Positions 1 through 9,100 of a stretch of 16,529 nt of DNA are shown here, one piece after another (position 1 is the first letter of the stretch; each line of letters begins with the position of its first letter). Origin of the DNA: Bacteroidales bacterium (GTDB lineage Bacteria; Bacteroidota; Bacteroidia; Bacteroidales; Muribaculaceae). A model generated the notes under the pieces. It made no database searches. It saw only the letters and a program-made list of their open reading frames with translations, and was not told the DNA's origin. The DNA lies in assembly GCA_004557195.1 (NCBI GenBank), contig SFER01000025.1:1-16529 (forward strand), written 5' to 3'. Made by a program: the position numbers and the translations under genes.

Positions 1-2
1 AT

Positions 3-1136
3 GCGAAAGTTCTCACTCCCGCCGGGTGGGTGAAAGACGCATCGGTCATCATTAAAGATGGCTTGATTGAAGAAATCAGAAACAACAGTCGTATCGAAGA
101 GAATGCAGACACCACCTACGATGCTCGCGGCAACTATGTCGTGCCGGGTGGCATCGAAATCCACGTTCATGGTGGTGGCGGTCGCGATTTTATGGAAGGC
201 TCCGAAGAGGCTTTCCGTGTTGCTGTCAACGCCCACCTCAAACATGGTACCACTGCAATTTTCCCCACTTTGTCATCTTCCACAGTGCCGATGATTGAGG
301 CTGCCGCTGCCACTTGCGACAAACTCATGAAGGAGAAAGACACCACTGTTATGGGTCTTCACCTCGAGGGACATTATCTCAACCCTGTGATGGCAGGTGG
401 TCAGATCCCCGAGAACATCAAGTTGCCCGACCCCAATGAGTATGTGCCGATTATAGAGAACAATGCCTGCATCAAGCGCTGGGACGCCGCTCCCGAGATG
501 CCCGGTGCGCTCGATTTCGCCAAGTTTATCACAAGCAAGTCGGTGCTCGCTTCTATTGCCCACACTTCGGCAGGCTTCAAGGCTGTAAAGGCAGGTTTCG
601 AGGCAGGATTTACTCATGTAACCCACTTCTACAACGCTATGCCGGGCTTCCACAAGTATCACGAATTCAAGCACGAAGGCACAGTGGAGAGCGTTTACCT
701 CATCGACGACATGACTGTGGAAATGATTGCCGATGGCATCCACGTTCCGCCGGTGTTGCTCAGCCTCATCCACAAGGTTAAAGGCGTGGAGCGCACCTGC
801 CTCATCACCGACGCACTTGCTTGCGCCGCCAGCGACAGCCAAGTGGCTTTCGACCCGCGTGTGATTATCGAGGATGGTGTGTGCAAATTGAGCGACCGCT
901 CAGCCCTCGCCGGTAGTATCGCCACTATGGACCGCCTCATTCGCACAGCTGTCGATCAAGCCTACATCCCGCTTGCCGATGCTGTGAGAATGGCTTCCGA
1001 AACCCCTGCCCGCATTATGGGCATCTACGACCGCAAAGGCTCCTTGCAGCGCGGTAAAGACGCCGACATCAACATCTTCGACAAGACGCTCAACCTTGTC
1101 AAGGTGATTTCGATGGGTAAAGAGGTGAGAATCTGA
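3..1136 (+). CDS. nagA: N-acetylglucosamine-6-phosphate deacetylase, 5' partial
   Basis: Cytoplasmic amidohydrolase that removes acetate from GlcNAc-6-phosphate, giving glucosamine-6-phosphate in amino-sugar and peptidoglycan recycling. The frame is open from the left edge: before the GTG at 30 it already reads AKVLTPAGW, a normal NagA N-terminus, so the true start lies outside the window and GTG30 is internal. The ATG at 1-3 is in another frame that stops at once. Visible family residues are the metal-binding Glu in HLEGHYLN (codon 366-368), His in IAHTSAG (561-563), His in THFYNAM (624-626), GIHVPP, and the catalytic Asp in LITDALA (810-812). An HVHGG segment sits near the N-terminus. The usual EGP after the metal Glu reads EGH here. 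It ends 7 bp before the convergent flippase gene with no clear terminator. Family assignment is firm. Confidence 0.95.
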   Translation, partial: AKVLTPAGWVKDASVIIKDGLIEEIRNNSRIEENADTTYDARGNYVVPGGIEIHVHGGGGRDFMEGSEEAFRVAVNAHLKHGTTAIFPTLSSSTVPMIEAAAATCDKLMKEKDTTVMGLHLEGHYLNPVMAGGQIPENIKLPDPNEYVPIIENNACIKRWDAAPEMPGALDFAKFITSKSVLASIAHTSAGFKAVKAGFEAGFTHVTHFYNAMPGFHKYHEFKHEGTVESVYLIDDMTVEMIADGIHVPPVLLSLIHKVKGVERTCLITDALACAASDSQVAFDPRVIIEDGVCKLSDRSALAGSIATMDRLIRTAVDQAYIPLADAVRMASETPARIMGIYDRKGSLQRGKDADINIFDKTLNLVKVISMGKEVRI

Positions 1137-1143
1137 TAGCTGA

Positions 1144-2607
1144 TTACGATTTGCGGTTCAGAAATCGTCCGAATGCGTAACTGAAAATGTCTTTCTGGAT
1201 TTTTGAGCCGAGAACGAAGCACACAAGGAAATAGACTCCGAATCCCGAAACAAGTTGTGCTGCAAGAAGCAGCAAATTGTTGGAAATATATCCGGCAGCC
1301 ATTATCGGAATGATGATGGCTGCTGTTGTTATTGCAAGATAGGGGAGGAAATCACGCACAAGCAGCCACGCGCTGCATTTCATCGAGCGGGAGGTGATGA
1401 TGAGCGATGCCGCGAAGAACACCGCGCCACATGCCACCTGCCCGAGCACAAGCACTGTCATGCTTTCGCCTATTGTGAGCACTATCGCAACTATGAGAAG
1501 CAGGTCTTTCACCAGTTCGCTATACACCATCGCTTTCGATTTCGCTATCGAGATGATTAAATTGTTGTACAAGGCAGTTATCACCACAAAAATCCCTCGG
1601 ATGAGTAGCAGTTGAAACAGCGGAATAGCCTCGTCCCATTTGGTGCCGAAGAGCAAGTGGAAAATCGTTTCCGACGATGTGATGAGTACCCCGAAGCAGG
1701 GGAACATGATGTATCCCACACAGCGGTTGGTCTTGGCTACCGTTTTCAGAAACTGCTCTTTATCGTCCTGGAATTTGCTCAACAACGGCAGAAACGACGA
1801 TGTGAATATCTGCGATAGCGAAGCAATCCCCATTTTGCTCCATTTGTCGGCTTGGGTGTATATTCCCAAGCTCGTAAGGCTGTAGTATGCGCCGATAATG
1901 TAGTTATAGATGTTTAGCGACACCGTATTGAGGAAAGAGGTGGTGAGCACACCGGCGCCCACTTTGAAAATCGACCGCAGAGAGGTGAAGCTGAACACGA
2001 ACGACGGCATCCATTGCGATGTAGCCCATAAAATTGCCGATTTCACTGTCGCGAGGGTAATCGACTGCCACACAATCGCCCATGCGCCGTATCCCGCGAG
2101 TGCGAGCCACACACCCACAATCCCCGACACCACAAGTCCTATGGTGTTGCTCACGGCTACCATTTTCACTGTCATCATTTTCGTGAGGCGGTTGGTTTGC
2201 ACCACTGCGGTGGCGTTGATTATGAAAGTGAGGAACATGACACGCGATAGGGGGATGAGCTTCTCGGAGCCGAAAACCTCGGCGATAAGCGGTGCCGCCA
2301 TCCACAGTACAGCATAGATTGCCACACTCATGGCAAAATTGAAGTAGAACACCGTGCTGAAATCGGTGTCGGTGGGGTTCTTCTTCTGGATGATGGCAAA
2401 GGAGAAGCCGCTATCTACAAAAAGCGATGCGAACGCCTGGAATATGAGAATCGAGCCGACAAGTCCAAACTCCTCTTTCGAAACCACATTGGCAAGAATT
2501 ATGCCGGTAACGGCATAAAGCACTTGCGACAGCACTTTGTCGATGGTGTTCCACTTGAGAGTGCGGGCGGTGAGTAGTTTGATATTGTCGGTTGGAGTCT
2601 CAGCCAT
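1144..2607 (-). CDS. Wzx/WzxC-type polysaccharide flippase (MOP superfamily)
   Basis: A 487-residue integral membrane protein made of repeated long hydrophobic segments, about a dozen or more. The N-terminus (TARTLKWNTIDKVLSQV, then a first membrane helix, KEEFGLVG, FVDSGF at residues 63-68 and AIIQKKNPTDTDF) is the signature arrangement of the WzxC-like lipopolysaccharide/exopolysaccharide exporter family. Members flip undecaprenyl-linked oligosaccharides across the inner membrane; the substrate here cannot be read from sequence. The start ATG (complement of 2605-2607) lies 3 bp after the stop of the GIN-domain gene, so the two are almost certainly co-transcribed, with dusB further upstream. 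No glycosyltransferase lies next to it, which is unusual for a Wzx but common for orphan copies in Bacteroidales. Family confident, exact role open. Confidence 0.88.
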   Translation of the reverse strand: MAETPTDNIKLLTARTLKWNTIDKVLSQVLYAVTGIILANVVSKEEFGLVGSILIFQAFASLFVDSGFSFAIIQKKNPTDTDFSTVFYFNFAMSVAIYAVLWMAAPLIAEVFGSEKLIPLSRVMFLTFIINATAVVQTNRLTKMMTVKMVAVSNTIGLVVSGIVGVWLALAGYGAWAIVWQSITLATVKSAILWATSQWMPSFVFSFTSLRSIFKVGAGVLTTSFLNTVSLNIYNYIIGAYYSLTSLGIYTQADKWSKMGIASLSQIFTSSFLPLLSKFQDDKEQFLKTVAKTNRCVGYIMFPCFGVLITSSETIFHLLFGTKWDEAIPLFQLLLIRGIFVVITALYNNLIISIAKSKAMVYSELVKDLLLIVAIVLTIGESMTVLVLGQVACGAVFFAASLIITSRSMKCSAWLLVRDFLPYLAITTAAIIIPIMAAGYISNNLLLLAAQLVSGFGVYFLVCFVLGSKIQKDIFSYAFGRFLNRKS

Positions 2608-2610
2608 CGG

Positions 2611-3312
2611 TTATTCTTCTTCGAGTGGTATAGCCTTGATGCTGCCGAGTTTATGGGTTTTCACCTCTTGAGGCTTGCCGGAATAATATACCTTGCCTGT
2701 TCCAAGTCCTTTCACCACGAGTTTGCCCGAGACATTGCATCCGATGCATCCTGTGCCGCTGATTGTGGCGGTAACATTGGTCGCTTTGAGTTTGTCGGCT
2801 TGGATTTCTCCGGTGCCAATCGATTTGAGGCTTGCATCGACACACTGTCCCGACACCACTATCACCCCTTTTCCGGTGAGTATCTCAGCTTTGAGTTTGG
2901 TAGCCTCGATGCCGGTGGCTTTGATTTTGCCGTTGTCGGTGAGTTTAATCTCGATTTCGGGAGCGGGTGCGATTGAGGCGATTGTGAGGGTGCTGTCCGA
3001 TGAGTTTTCTATTTTTGTGAGAAACGAGGAATAGACATGCACCACCGGCAAGTTGGGGCGGTCAACTGCCCCGGTCATAACCTGGATTCTCAGCCGACCC
3101 TTGTTGTTGGTCGAGAACATGATTTTGTTTGCCATGTCGGGCGTTGTTTCATAACAGACCATTCCCACAGAGTCGGGGTTGTTGGAATAGACCACATTTA
3201 TATTGTCATCCACTTGCAAGTGGGTAAATTCCCCCACCTTCACTGCGTATTTTGCGGCGAAGGCAATGCCAAAATTCATGGCGATGGTAAGCAGTAAAAT
3301 AATACGTTTCAT
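2611..3312 (-). CDS. Secreted GIN-domain (DUF2807) protein
   Basis: A 233-residue protein with a signal peptide (MKRIILLLTIAMNFGIAFA, cleavage near residue 19) and no lipobox cysteine, so probably periplasmic or exported. The rest is a repetitive beta-rich chain: FTHLQVDDNINVVYS, then short strands such as ENSSDSTLTIAS, LTDNGKIKATGIEATKLKAE and GTGEIQADKLKATNVTATIS, rising in regular steps. This is the right-handed beta-helix pattern of the GIN or head-GIN domain (DUF2807, sometimes labelled putative auto-transporter adhesin). The function of this family is not established. It lies 10 bp downstream of dusB and 3 bp upstream of the flippase gene. Its ATG is the complement of 3310-3312. The family call is confident; any role in surface polysaccharide export is only suggested by position. 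Confidence 0.87.
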   Translation of the reverse strand: MKRIILLLTIAMNFGIAFAAKYAVKVGEFTHLQVDDNINVVYSNNPDSVGMVCYETTPDMANKIMFSTNNKGRLRIQVMTGAVDRPNLPVVHVYSSFLTKIENSSDSTLTIASIAPAPEIEIKLTDNGKIKATGIEATKLKAEILTGKGVIVVSGQCVDASLKSIGTGEIQADKLKATNVTATISGTGCIGCNVSGKLVVKGLGTGKVYYSGKPQEVKTHKLGSIKAIPLEEE

Positions 3313-3322
3313 TGTCTAAGTG

Positions 3323-4309
3323 CTAAATTGTTGGTAGTATGTTAGTTTCTATATCGGTTAATATCTCGTCGAGTTCGGCAAATGTCTTTGCCTGGAGCAT
3401 AGCGATGCGTTTTTCTCTAAAGTTGGGAATCCCTTTGAATAGGGGAGTGGCTGCGAGATGTCGGCGAATGTGCAGAATCCCCCTGATTTCGTCGATACGG
3501 CTGATGCTTTCGTTGATTTGACGGCGGAGTAGCGCCATTTTTTCCGATGAAGGGATAGGAGTTACACTTCCGGTGTCGATAAATTCGCGCATTTCTCTAA
3601 ACACCCATGGCGCGCCAATCGAGGCACGACCCACCATCACGCCATCCACGCCATATCGCTCGAAGCACTCGCGGGCGCGTTCCGGGGTGGTTACATCGCC
3701 GTTGCCGATAATGGGGATTGTCATGCGCGGGTTGCGTTTCACCGCTTCGATAAGAGTCCAGTCGGCTTCGCCGGTGTACATCTGGCTGCGGGTGCGCCCA
3801 TGAATCGACAGCGCCTGTATCCCGCAGTCTTGCAGTTGTTCGGCAAGTGTTACGATTATCTTGTTCTCGCAGTCCCAGCCGAGGCGCGTTTTCACCGTTA
3901 CCGGGATATTCACTGCCTTAACCACTGCGGCGGTGATTTCGAGCATCTTGGGTATGTCGCGTAGCATCCCTGCGCCGGCTCCTTTCGATGCCACTTTCTT
4001 CACCGGGCAGCCGAAGTTAATGTCGAGGATATCAGGATTGGCAGCTTCGGCTATCCGTGCCGCCTCCACCATTGTGTCAACATCCTTGCCGTAGATTTGA
4101 ATGGCGGCAGGCCGCTCGGCATCCTGGATGTGGAGCTTGCGTGTGGTGCTGTTGATGTTGCGTATCAAGGCATCGCACGATACAAATTCGGTATATACCA
4201 TGTCGGCTCCTTGCTCCTTGCAGATGAGGCGGAACGAGGGGTCAGTTACATCTTCCATTGGTGCCAGCAATAGCGGCTTTTCTCCCAGATTTATTTTCCC
4301 AATTTTCAT
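3323..4309 (-). CDS. dusB: tRNA-dihydrouridine synthase, DusB type
   Basis: FMN-dependent enzyme that reduces specific uridines in the tRNA D-loop to dihydrouridine using NADPH. The 328-residue product starts MKIGKINLGEKPLLLAPMED and shows the Dus TIM-barrel landmarks in order: APMEDVTDPSFR (16-27), DINFGCPVKKVASKGAGAG (96-114) with catalytic Cys101, VKTRLGW around Lys140, SIHGRTR with His170, IIGNGDV (200-206) and VGRASIGAPW (226-235). Length and motif order match DusB/NifR3. I place the start at the ATG complementary to 4307-4309. The frame stays open upstream to 5068, but those 253 codons are antisense to the MATE gene, low in complexity and unlike any Dus N-terminus. First gene of a reverse operon with the GIN and flippase genes. 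Confidence 0.94.
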   Translation of the reverse strand: MKIGKINLGEKPLLLAPMEDVTDPSFRLICKEQGADMVYTEFVSCDALIRNINSTTRKLHIQDAERPAAIQIYGKDVDTMVEAARIAEAANPDILDINFGCPVKKVASKGAGAGMLRDIPKMLEITAAVVKAVNIPVTVKTRLGWDCENKIIVTLAEQLQDCGIQALSIHGRTRSQMYTGEADWTLIEAVKRNPRMTIPIIGNGDVTTPERARECFERYGVDGVMVGRASIGAPWVFREMREFIDTGSVTPIPSSEKMALLRRQINESISRIDEIRGILHIRRHLAATPLFKGIPNFREKRIAMLQAKTFAELDEILTDIETNILPTI

Positions 4310-4314
4310 ATTTG

Positions 4315-4343
4315 ATTTTTCGCGCCACGAAATTACGAAAAAT
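4315..4343. promoter_or_regulatory. Inverted repeat in the dusB/MATE divergent spacer
   Basis: Perfect 8-bp arms ATTTTTCG (4315-4322) and CGAAAAAT (4336-4343) are separated by 13 bp, so the arms repeat every 21 bp, about two helical turns. This spacing suits a dimeric DNA-binding protein. On the reverse strand the spacer contains TAATTTCG (4335-4328), one mismatch from the Bacteroidetes -7 box TAnnTTTG and 18 bp before the dusB ATG, so the repeat would overlap the dusB promoter. The arms are AT-rich and could be chance. Confidence 0.3.
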
Positions 4344-4399
4344 TGACAACATTTGCCACATCTTTGTATGTTTTGGACTAAATTATGCGAATTTATGGC

Positions 4400-4407
4400 T
4401 AATTTTG
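4400..4407 (+). promoter_or_regulatory. Candidate -7 box for the MATE gene
   Basis: TAATTTTG matches the Bacteroidetes -7 consensus TAnnTTTG exactly. The nearest upstream TTTG (4372-4375) is 24 bp away, a little longer than the usual spacing of about 19-21. The ATG begins only 10 bp after the box, which would give a nearly leaderless mRNA. A second, weaker box (CATCTTTG, 4359-4366) would allow a normal leader. Confidence 0.4.
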
Positions 4408-4417
4408 CACCGAATTT

Positions 4418-5716
4418 ATGAGACTTCACCGCACAATATTGCAACTTTCGCTCCCGGCAATCATCACGAACGTAACCGTGCCGTTGCTCGGACTTATCGA
4501 CATTGCCATTTCGGGGCACATTGGCGATAGTGCCGAGATTGGCGCTATTGCCCTGGGCGCGATGATGTTTAATATGCTTTACTGGAATTTCACTTTCTTG
4601 CGGATGGGCACCACCGGAGTTACGGCGCAGTTCTACGGCGCTCGGCGCGACGATATGGTATCCACGACGCTGTTTCGCGCGCTCGCAATAGCGCTTGCCA
4701 TTGGTGTGGCGATTCTCCTGCTGCAGGTTCCGCTCAAGTCGCTGTTGATAGCGTTGCTGGCACCTTCCGACAGGGTGGCGACTCTCGCCGGCAGATATTT
4801 CTATATATGTGTGTGGGGTGCTCCGGCGATGCTTTGCACCTCGGCGCTCAAGGGGTGGTATATCGGGATGCAAAATTCCCGCTTTCCGATGTATATTGCG
4901 GTGTCGGTGAATGTGGTGAATGTGGCGATGAGTCTGCTTGCGGTGTTTGTGCTCGGCTATGGCTTTGTGGGTATTGCTGTGGGCACTCTTGTGGCTCAAT
5001 ATTTTGGCATCGCGCTGTCGGTGGCGCTGCTTCTGTGCCGCTACCGGCGCTTCCTTCGCCTCAGTCATCTGCGCGGTGTGCTCGAAGGGGAGGGGCTTGG
5101 CAAGTTTTTCAGGGTGAATCGCGATATTTTCATTCGCAGTGTGTGCCTGCTTGCGGTTACTGCTTTCTTCACTTCGGCAGGTGCTCGCAGCGGCGACACT
5201 GTGCTTGCCGCCAATGCGCTCATTATGCAGTTGTTCCTAGTGTTCACCTATTTCATGGATGGCTTTGCTTTTGCGGGCGAGGCTCTTGTGGGTCGCTGTG
5301 TGGGCGAGGAGAACGATGCCATGCTGCGACGTAGTGTCTCGGCTCTGCTCAAATGGGGCCTGGGCGTAACTCTTTTGTTTGCCGCTCTTTATGGCGGTGC
5401 GCTTCCGTTTATTTTGTCGTTTCTCACCACATCGCAACAGGTGATTGATTGCGCTATGCGCTATCGCCTATGGTGCCTGCTGATACCGGTGGTGGGGGTT
5501 TCCACTTTCATCTGGGATGGGGTGTTTGTCGGGCTCACCGCCACTCGCCAGCTTGTCTATTCTATTGTGTGTGCGTCTGCCTTGTTTTTTGCGGTCTATT
5601 TCAATCCGTTCACTTCGCGCGACAACCATTTGCTGTGGATTTCGTTCCTGCTCTATATCTGGGTTCGTGGGGTGGTGCTTTGGTGGTGCTATCGTCGCCG
5701 CATGTTAAAGCAATAG
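4418..5716 (+). CDS. MATE family efflux transporter, DinF-like
   Basis: A 432-residue inner membrane protein with about 12 hydrophobic helices. The opening LSLPAIITNVTVPLLGLID, followed by ISGHIGDSAEIGAIALG and FLRMGTTGVTAQFYGARR, is typical of the DinF/NorM branch of the MATE transporters, which export cationic or organic compounds in exchange for Na+ or H+. The second half repeats the pattern (FMDGFAFAGEALVGRCVGEEN, a DinF hallmark). The substrate cannot be inferred. It is transcribed away from dusB, with a 108-bp spacer, and stands alone: the next gene is 394 bp downstream behind its own control region. The ATG at 4418 is the first in frame and fits the family N-terminus. Confidence 0.93.
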   Translation: MRLHRTILQLSLPAIITNVTVPLLGLIDIAISGHIGDSAEIGAIALGAMMFNMLYWNFTFLRMGTTGVTAQFYGARRDDMVSTTLFRALAIALAIGVAILLLQVPLKSLLIALLAPSDRVATLAGRYFYICVWGAPAMLCTSALKGWYIGMQNSRFPMYIAVSVNVVNVAMSLLAVFVLGYGFVGIAVGTLVAQYFGIALSVALLLCRYRRFLRLSHLRGVLEGEGLGKFFRVNRDIFIRSVCLLAVTAFFTSAGARSGDTVLAANALIMQLFLVFTYFMDGFAFAGEALVGRCVGEENDAMLRRSVSALLKWGLGVTLLFAALYGGALPFILSFLTTSQQVIDCAMRYRLWCLLIPVVGVSTFIWDGVFVGLTATRQLVYSIVCASALFFAVYFNPFTSRDNHLLWISFLLYIWVRGVVLWWCYRRRMLKQ

Positions 5717-5728
5717 TTAAATTTAACT
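5715..5728. repeat. 14-bp AT palindrome over the MATE stop codon
   Basis: AGTTAAATTTAACT is a perfect palindrome overlapping the TAG stop (5714-5716) and is followed by TTCTTTCT. As RNA it forms only a weak A/U stem, so it is at best a poor terminator. Confidence 0.25.
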
Positions 5729-5832
5729 TTCTTTCTCCACCCGATTGTTTTTGGCATTAAAATTGCTATTTATCATATAATATATAATAGGTGTGTCTCT
5801 GGATTGTTACAAAATGAAATATTTGTACTAAA

Positions 5833-5876
5833 TTGAAAGAAAAAATGCATTTTTTACTGCAAATTTGAAAGAAAAA
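5833..5876. promoter_or_regulatory. Candidate operator region upstream of susC
   Basis: Two identical 12-mers, TTGAAAGAAAAA, lie at 5833-5844 and 5865-5876, exactly 32 bp apart (about three helical turns). Between them, overlapping the first, is the perfect 16-bp palindrome AAAAAATGCATTTTTT (5840-5855). The cluster ends about 55 bp upstream of the best -7 box. This could bind a regulator of the SusCD operon. The A/T-rich composition makes chance a real alternative. No regulator gene (SusR, hybrid two-component, ECF sigma/anti-sigma) lies in the window. Confidence 0.35.
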
Positions 5877-5931
5877 CGGGTTGAAGCATGAAATTATAGT
5901 AAAAAAATATGGATATTTTGGAAATTTAGAC

Positions 5932-5939
5932 TAAATTTG
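5932..5939 (+). promoter_or_regulatory. Candidate -7 box for the SusCD operon (distal)
   Basis: TAAATTTG, in the context GACTAAATTTGCAGCC, matches the Bacteroidetes TAnnTTTG box exactly. No TTTG-type -33 element sits 19-21 bp upstream. Use of this promoter would give a leader of about 165 nt before the susC ATG. That leader holds a 4-codon upstream ORF (ATG at 5988, stop at 6000-6002) and a 6-bp hairpin at 6044-6060. Confidence 0.45.
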
Positions 5940-6045
5940 CAGCCTGTATTAAAGTAAATGTAGGTATTAGAATCAAACTGACACCCTATGGTTAAGGTTT
6001 AGTGGTTACATTTATTTTTTTTGAATTATTAATTAACAGCTTCCA

Positions 6046-6075
6046 TTTGAATTTCAAGTGTGAGGTTGATATTTG
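6046..6075 (+). promoter_or_regulatory. Alternative proximal promoter for susC
   Basis: TTTG (6046-6049), 18 bp, then GATATTTG (6068-6075), one mismatch from TAnnTTTG. The spacing is close to the Bacteroidetes norm and the resulting leader would be about 28 nt. It competes with the distal box at 5932 as the true promoter. Confidence 0.25.
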
Positions 6076-6110
6076 GAGAATTTTATAATTTTATTAATAG
6101 ATAGTGTTTT

Positions 6111-9100
6111 ATGAGAAAAAAGTTATTTATTTTCTGCGGAATGCTTATGATTGCCCTTTCTGCGCTGGCGCAAGTTACAGTGCGGGGTGTCGTAATTTCG
6201 GCGGAAGACAAAGAACCTGTCATCGGTGCCACTGTCCAAATTAAAGAAAATAAGTCGGTCGCTACTGCTACCGATTTGGATGGTAAATTCACTTTGACAG
6301 CACCTTCTGCAAAATCTACTGTGTTGGTAACCTACATCGGTATGAAACCTGCAGAGGTAAAGGTGCAACCTGGTAAAGAACTTCACATCGTTTTGGAGTC
6401 TAACGCTACCGAACTTGGTGAAATCGTTGTTACCGGTATGCAAAAGATGGACAAACGCCTATTTACCGGTGCTACCGCCAAAATCGATGCCGATAAGGCT
6501 CGTCTCGACGGTGTTGCCGACATCAGCCGCGGTCTTGAAGGTAAGGCTGCCGGTGTGTCGGTGCAAAACGTGTCCGGTACTTTCGGTACTGCTCCTAAAA
6601 TCCGCGTCCGCGGTGCCACTTCAATCTACGGTACTTCCAAGCCGCTTTGGGTTGTTGATGGTGTGATTCTTGAAGATGCTGTGGAAATCAGCGCCGACGA
6701 ACTTTCGTCGGGTGATGCCGAAACCCTTATCGCTTCGGCTGTTGCCGGTCTTAACGCCGACGACATCGAGAGTTTCCAAATCCTCAAGGATGGTTCTGCA
6801 ACTTCTATTTATGGTGCGCGCGCTATGGCGGGTGTGATCGTTGTTAATACAAAGCAAGGTCGCGCCGGTAACACAAGCATCAAATATACAGGCGAACTTA
6901 CCTACCGACTTAAACCAAGTTACAGCGAGTATAACATCAGTAACTCGCAAGAGCAAATGGGTATTTACAAGGAAATGGAGCAAAAGGGCTGGCTCGAATT
7001 TGCTTCGCTCGCTTCTTCTTCCTCTTCGGGTGTATATGGTACAATGTACAAACTCATCGACAGTTACGCCAATGGCAAGTATGGTCTCCCAAATACCACC
7101 GAGGCTAAAAATAACTACCTCCGTCAGGCTGAGTTCCGTAACACCGACTGGTTTGACCTCCTTTTCAATAGCAACGTGATGCAAAACCACTCTGTGAGCA
7201 TCTCCGGCGGTACCGACAAAGGCCGTTTCTACACTTCGGCTTCGGTTATGTACGACCCGGGATGGTACAAAAAGAGCGAGGTTAACCGCTACACTTTCAA
7301 CGCCAATGCTTCTTATGAACTTAGTCGCACTCTCCGCGTGAAGTTGCTCACCAGCGACTCTTATCGTAAACAAACTGCGCCGGGTACTCTCAGCCAGGAT
7401 GTCGATGTCGTTAGTGGTCAAGTAAACCGTAGTTTCGATATCAACCCGTTCAGTTATTCGTTGAACACTTCGCGTGTTACCGACCCTACTGCTACTCTCA
7501 CTCGTAACTATGCCGACTTCAATATCTTCCGCGAGCTCGACAACAACTATATAGATATAGGTGTTACCGACCTTAAATTCCAAGGCGAAATCAACTGGCG
7601 TCCTATCGCCGGTCTTGAAATCATCGGTATCGCTTCCTATCGTTATAGCAAGTCTTCTCAAAACCACTATGTGAAGGACAACTCCAACCAGGCGATGGCT
7701 TATCGCGCCGGTGTTGACCCCGAGGACGCTACTATCCGTTACAGCAACCCATATCTTTATACCGACCCCGATGAGCCTAACGCTCTCCCCGAGACCGTGC
7801 TCCCTAAAGGCGGTATCATGTATCACAAGTTGTTCTCGATGTCGCAATTCGATGTCCGCGCAACTGCCCAGTACAACAAGACTTTCAACAACACTCACAT
7901 CCTCAACGTGATGGGTGGTTTCACAGTGAGCGACATCGAACGCCACGGCGAAAACTACCAAGGCTGGGGTATCTGCTACGATAATGGTAATATTCCGTTT
8001 ATCGACTGGCACCTCTTCAAGCAACAGAGCGAGGAAAACACCAACTACTTCTCCGATACTTGGACCTACCGCCGCGACGCTGCCTTCTTCGGCACCGCAA
8101 GTTACTCCTACCTCGGTAAGTATATCATCAATGGTACTATCCGCTACGACGGATCTAACAAACTCGGTAAGTCGAGCCAGTCGCGTTGGCTCCCCACTTG
8201 GAACGTTTCTGCCGCTTGGAACATGCACGACGAGTCTTGGTTTGCCAACCGCGTGCTCTCTCACGCTAAACTCCGCGCTTCTTACTCACTCACCGGCGAA
8301 AGCGGTCCGAGTTGGGTGTCAAATGCCACTGCAATCTACAATCCTTACAAGCCTTGGCGCCCCGTTACCGATGCCAACGAACTCGGTCTTTCGCTCGACG
8401 AAATTGCCAACAGCGAGTTGACCTACGAGAAAAAACATGAGTTTGACCTCGGTGTTGACCTCGGTTTCATCAACAACCGCATCAATGTGGTGTTCGACTG
8501 GTACAAGCGCGACAACTACGACCTCGTGGGTATGACTTACACCCCCGGTACCGGCGGTCAAATCGCAAAGTATGCCAACGTGGCTTCTATGTCTTCTCAT
8601 GGTGTTGAGTTCACTCTTTCTACTCGCAACATCCAGAACAAGAACCTCACTTGGACAACCGACCTCACATTCTCGTTTGCCAAGAACAAGATTACCGACC
8701 TCAAGACCCGCTCGCGTGTAATCGACCTCGTGAAAGGTGCCGGTTACGCTCGCGAAGGCTATCCTGTGCGCGCAATCTTCTCTATCCCGTTCGTAGGTCT
8801 TAACGACGAAGGTATCCCGATGGTTATCAACGAAAACGGCGAGGTTACCACTTCGGATATCTACTTCCAGGAGTTCGAGAAACTCGACCACTTGAAATAT
8901 GAAGGTCCTACCGACCCGACTATCACCGGTGGTTTCGGTAACATGGTGTCTTGGAAAGGCTTCCACCTCAACGTGTTCCTCACCTACGCTTTCGGCAACA
9001 AAGTGCGCCTCGACCCTGTGTTCGCTGCCGCTTACAGCGACCTCACCGCTATGCCTAAGGAATTCAAAAACCGCTGGGTGAAACCGGGCGATGAACTCCT

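Noticed and set aside
1..32. nagA start at the ATG (1-3) or the GTG (30-32)
   Set aside because: The ATG is out of frame and hits a stop at 31-33. The GTG is preceded in frame by conserved NagA N-terminal residues, so the gene is truncated by the window edge.
4310..5068. 253-codon N-terminal extension of the dusB reading frame
   Set aside because: It is antisense to the MATE gene, rich in His/Arg/Lys/Gln low-complexity sequence, and unlike any Dus protein. The standard Dus N-terminus starts at 4309.
6621..8264. 547-codon open frame on the reverse strand inside susC
   Set aside because: Its sequence is low-complexity Val/Glu/Thr-rich without domains. It is explained by the codon use of susC, which rarely places stop complements in that frame.
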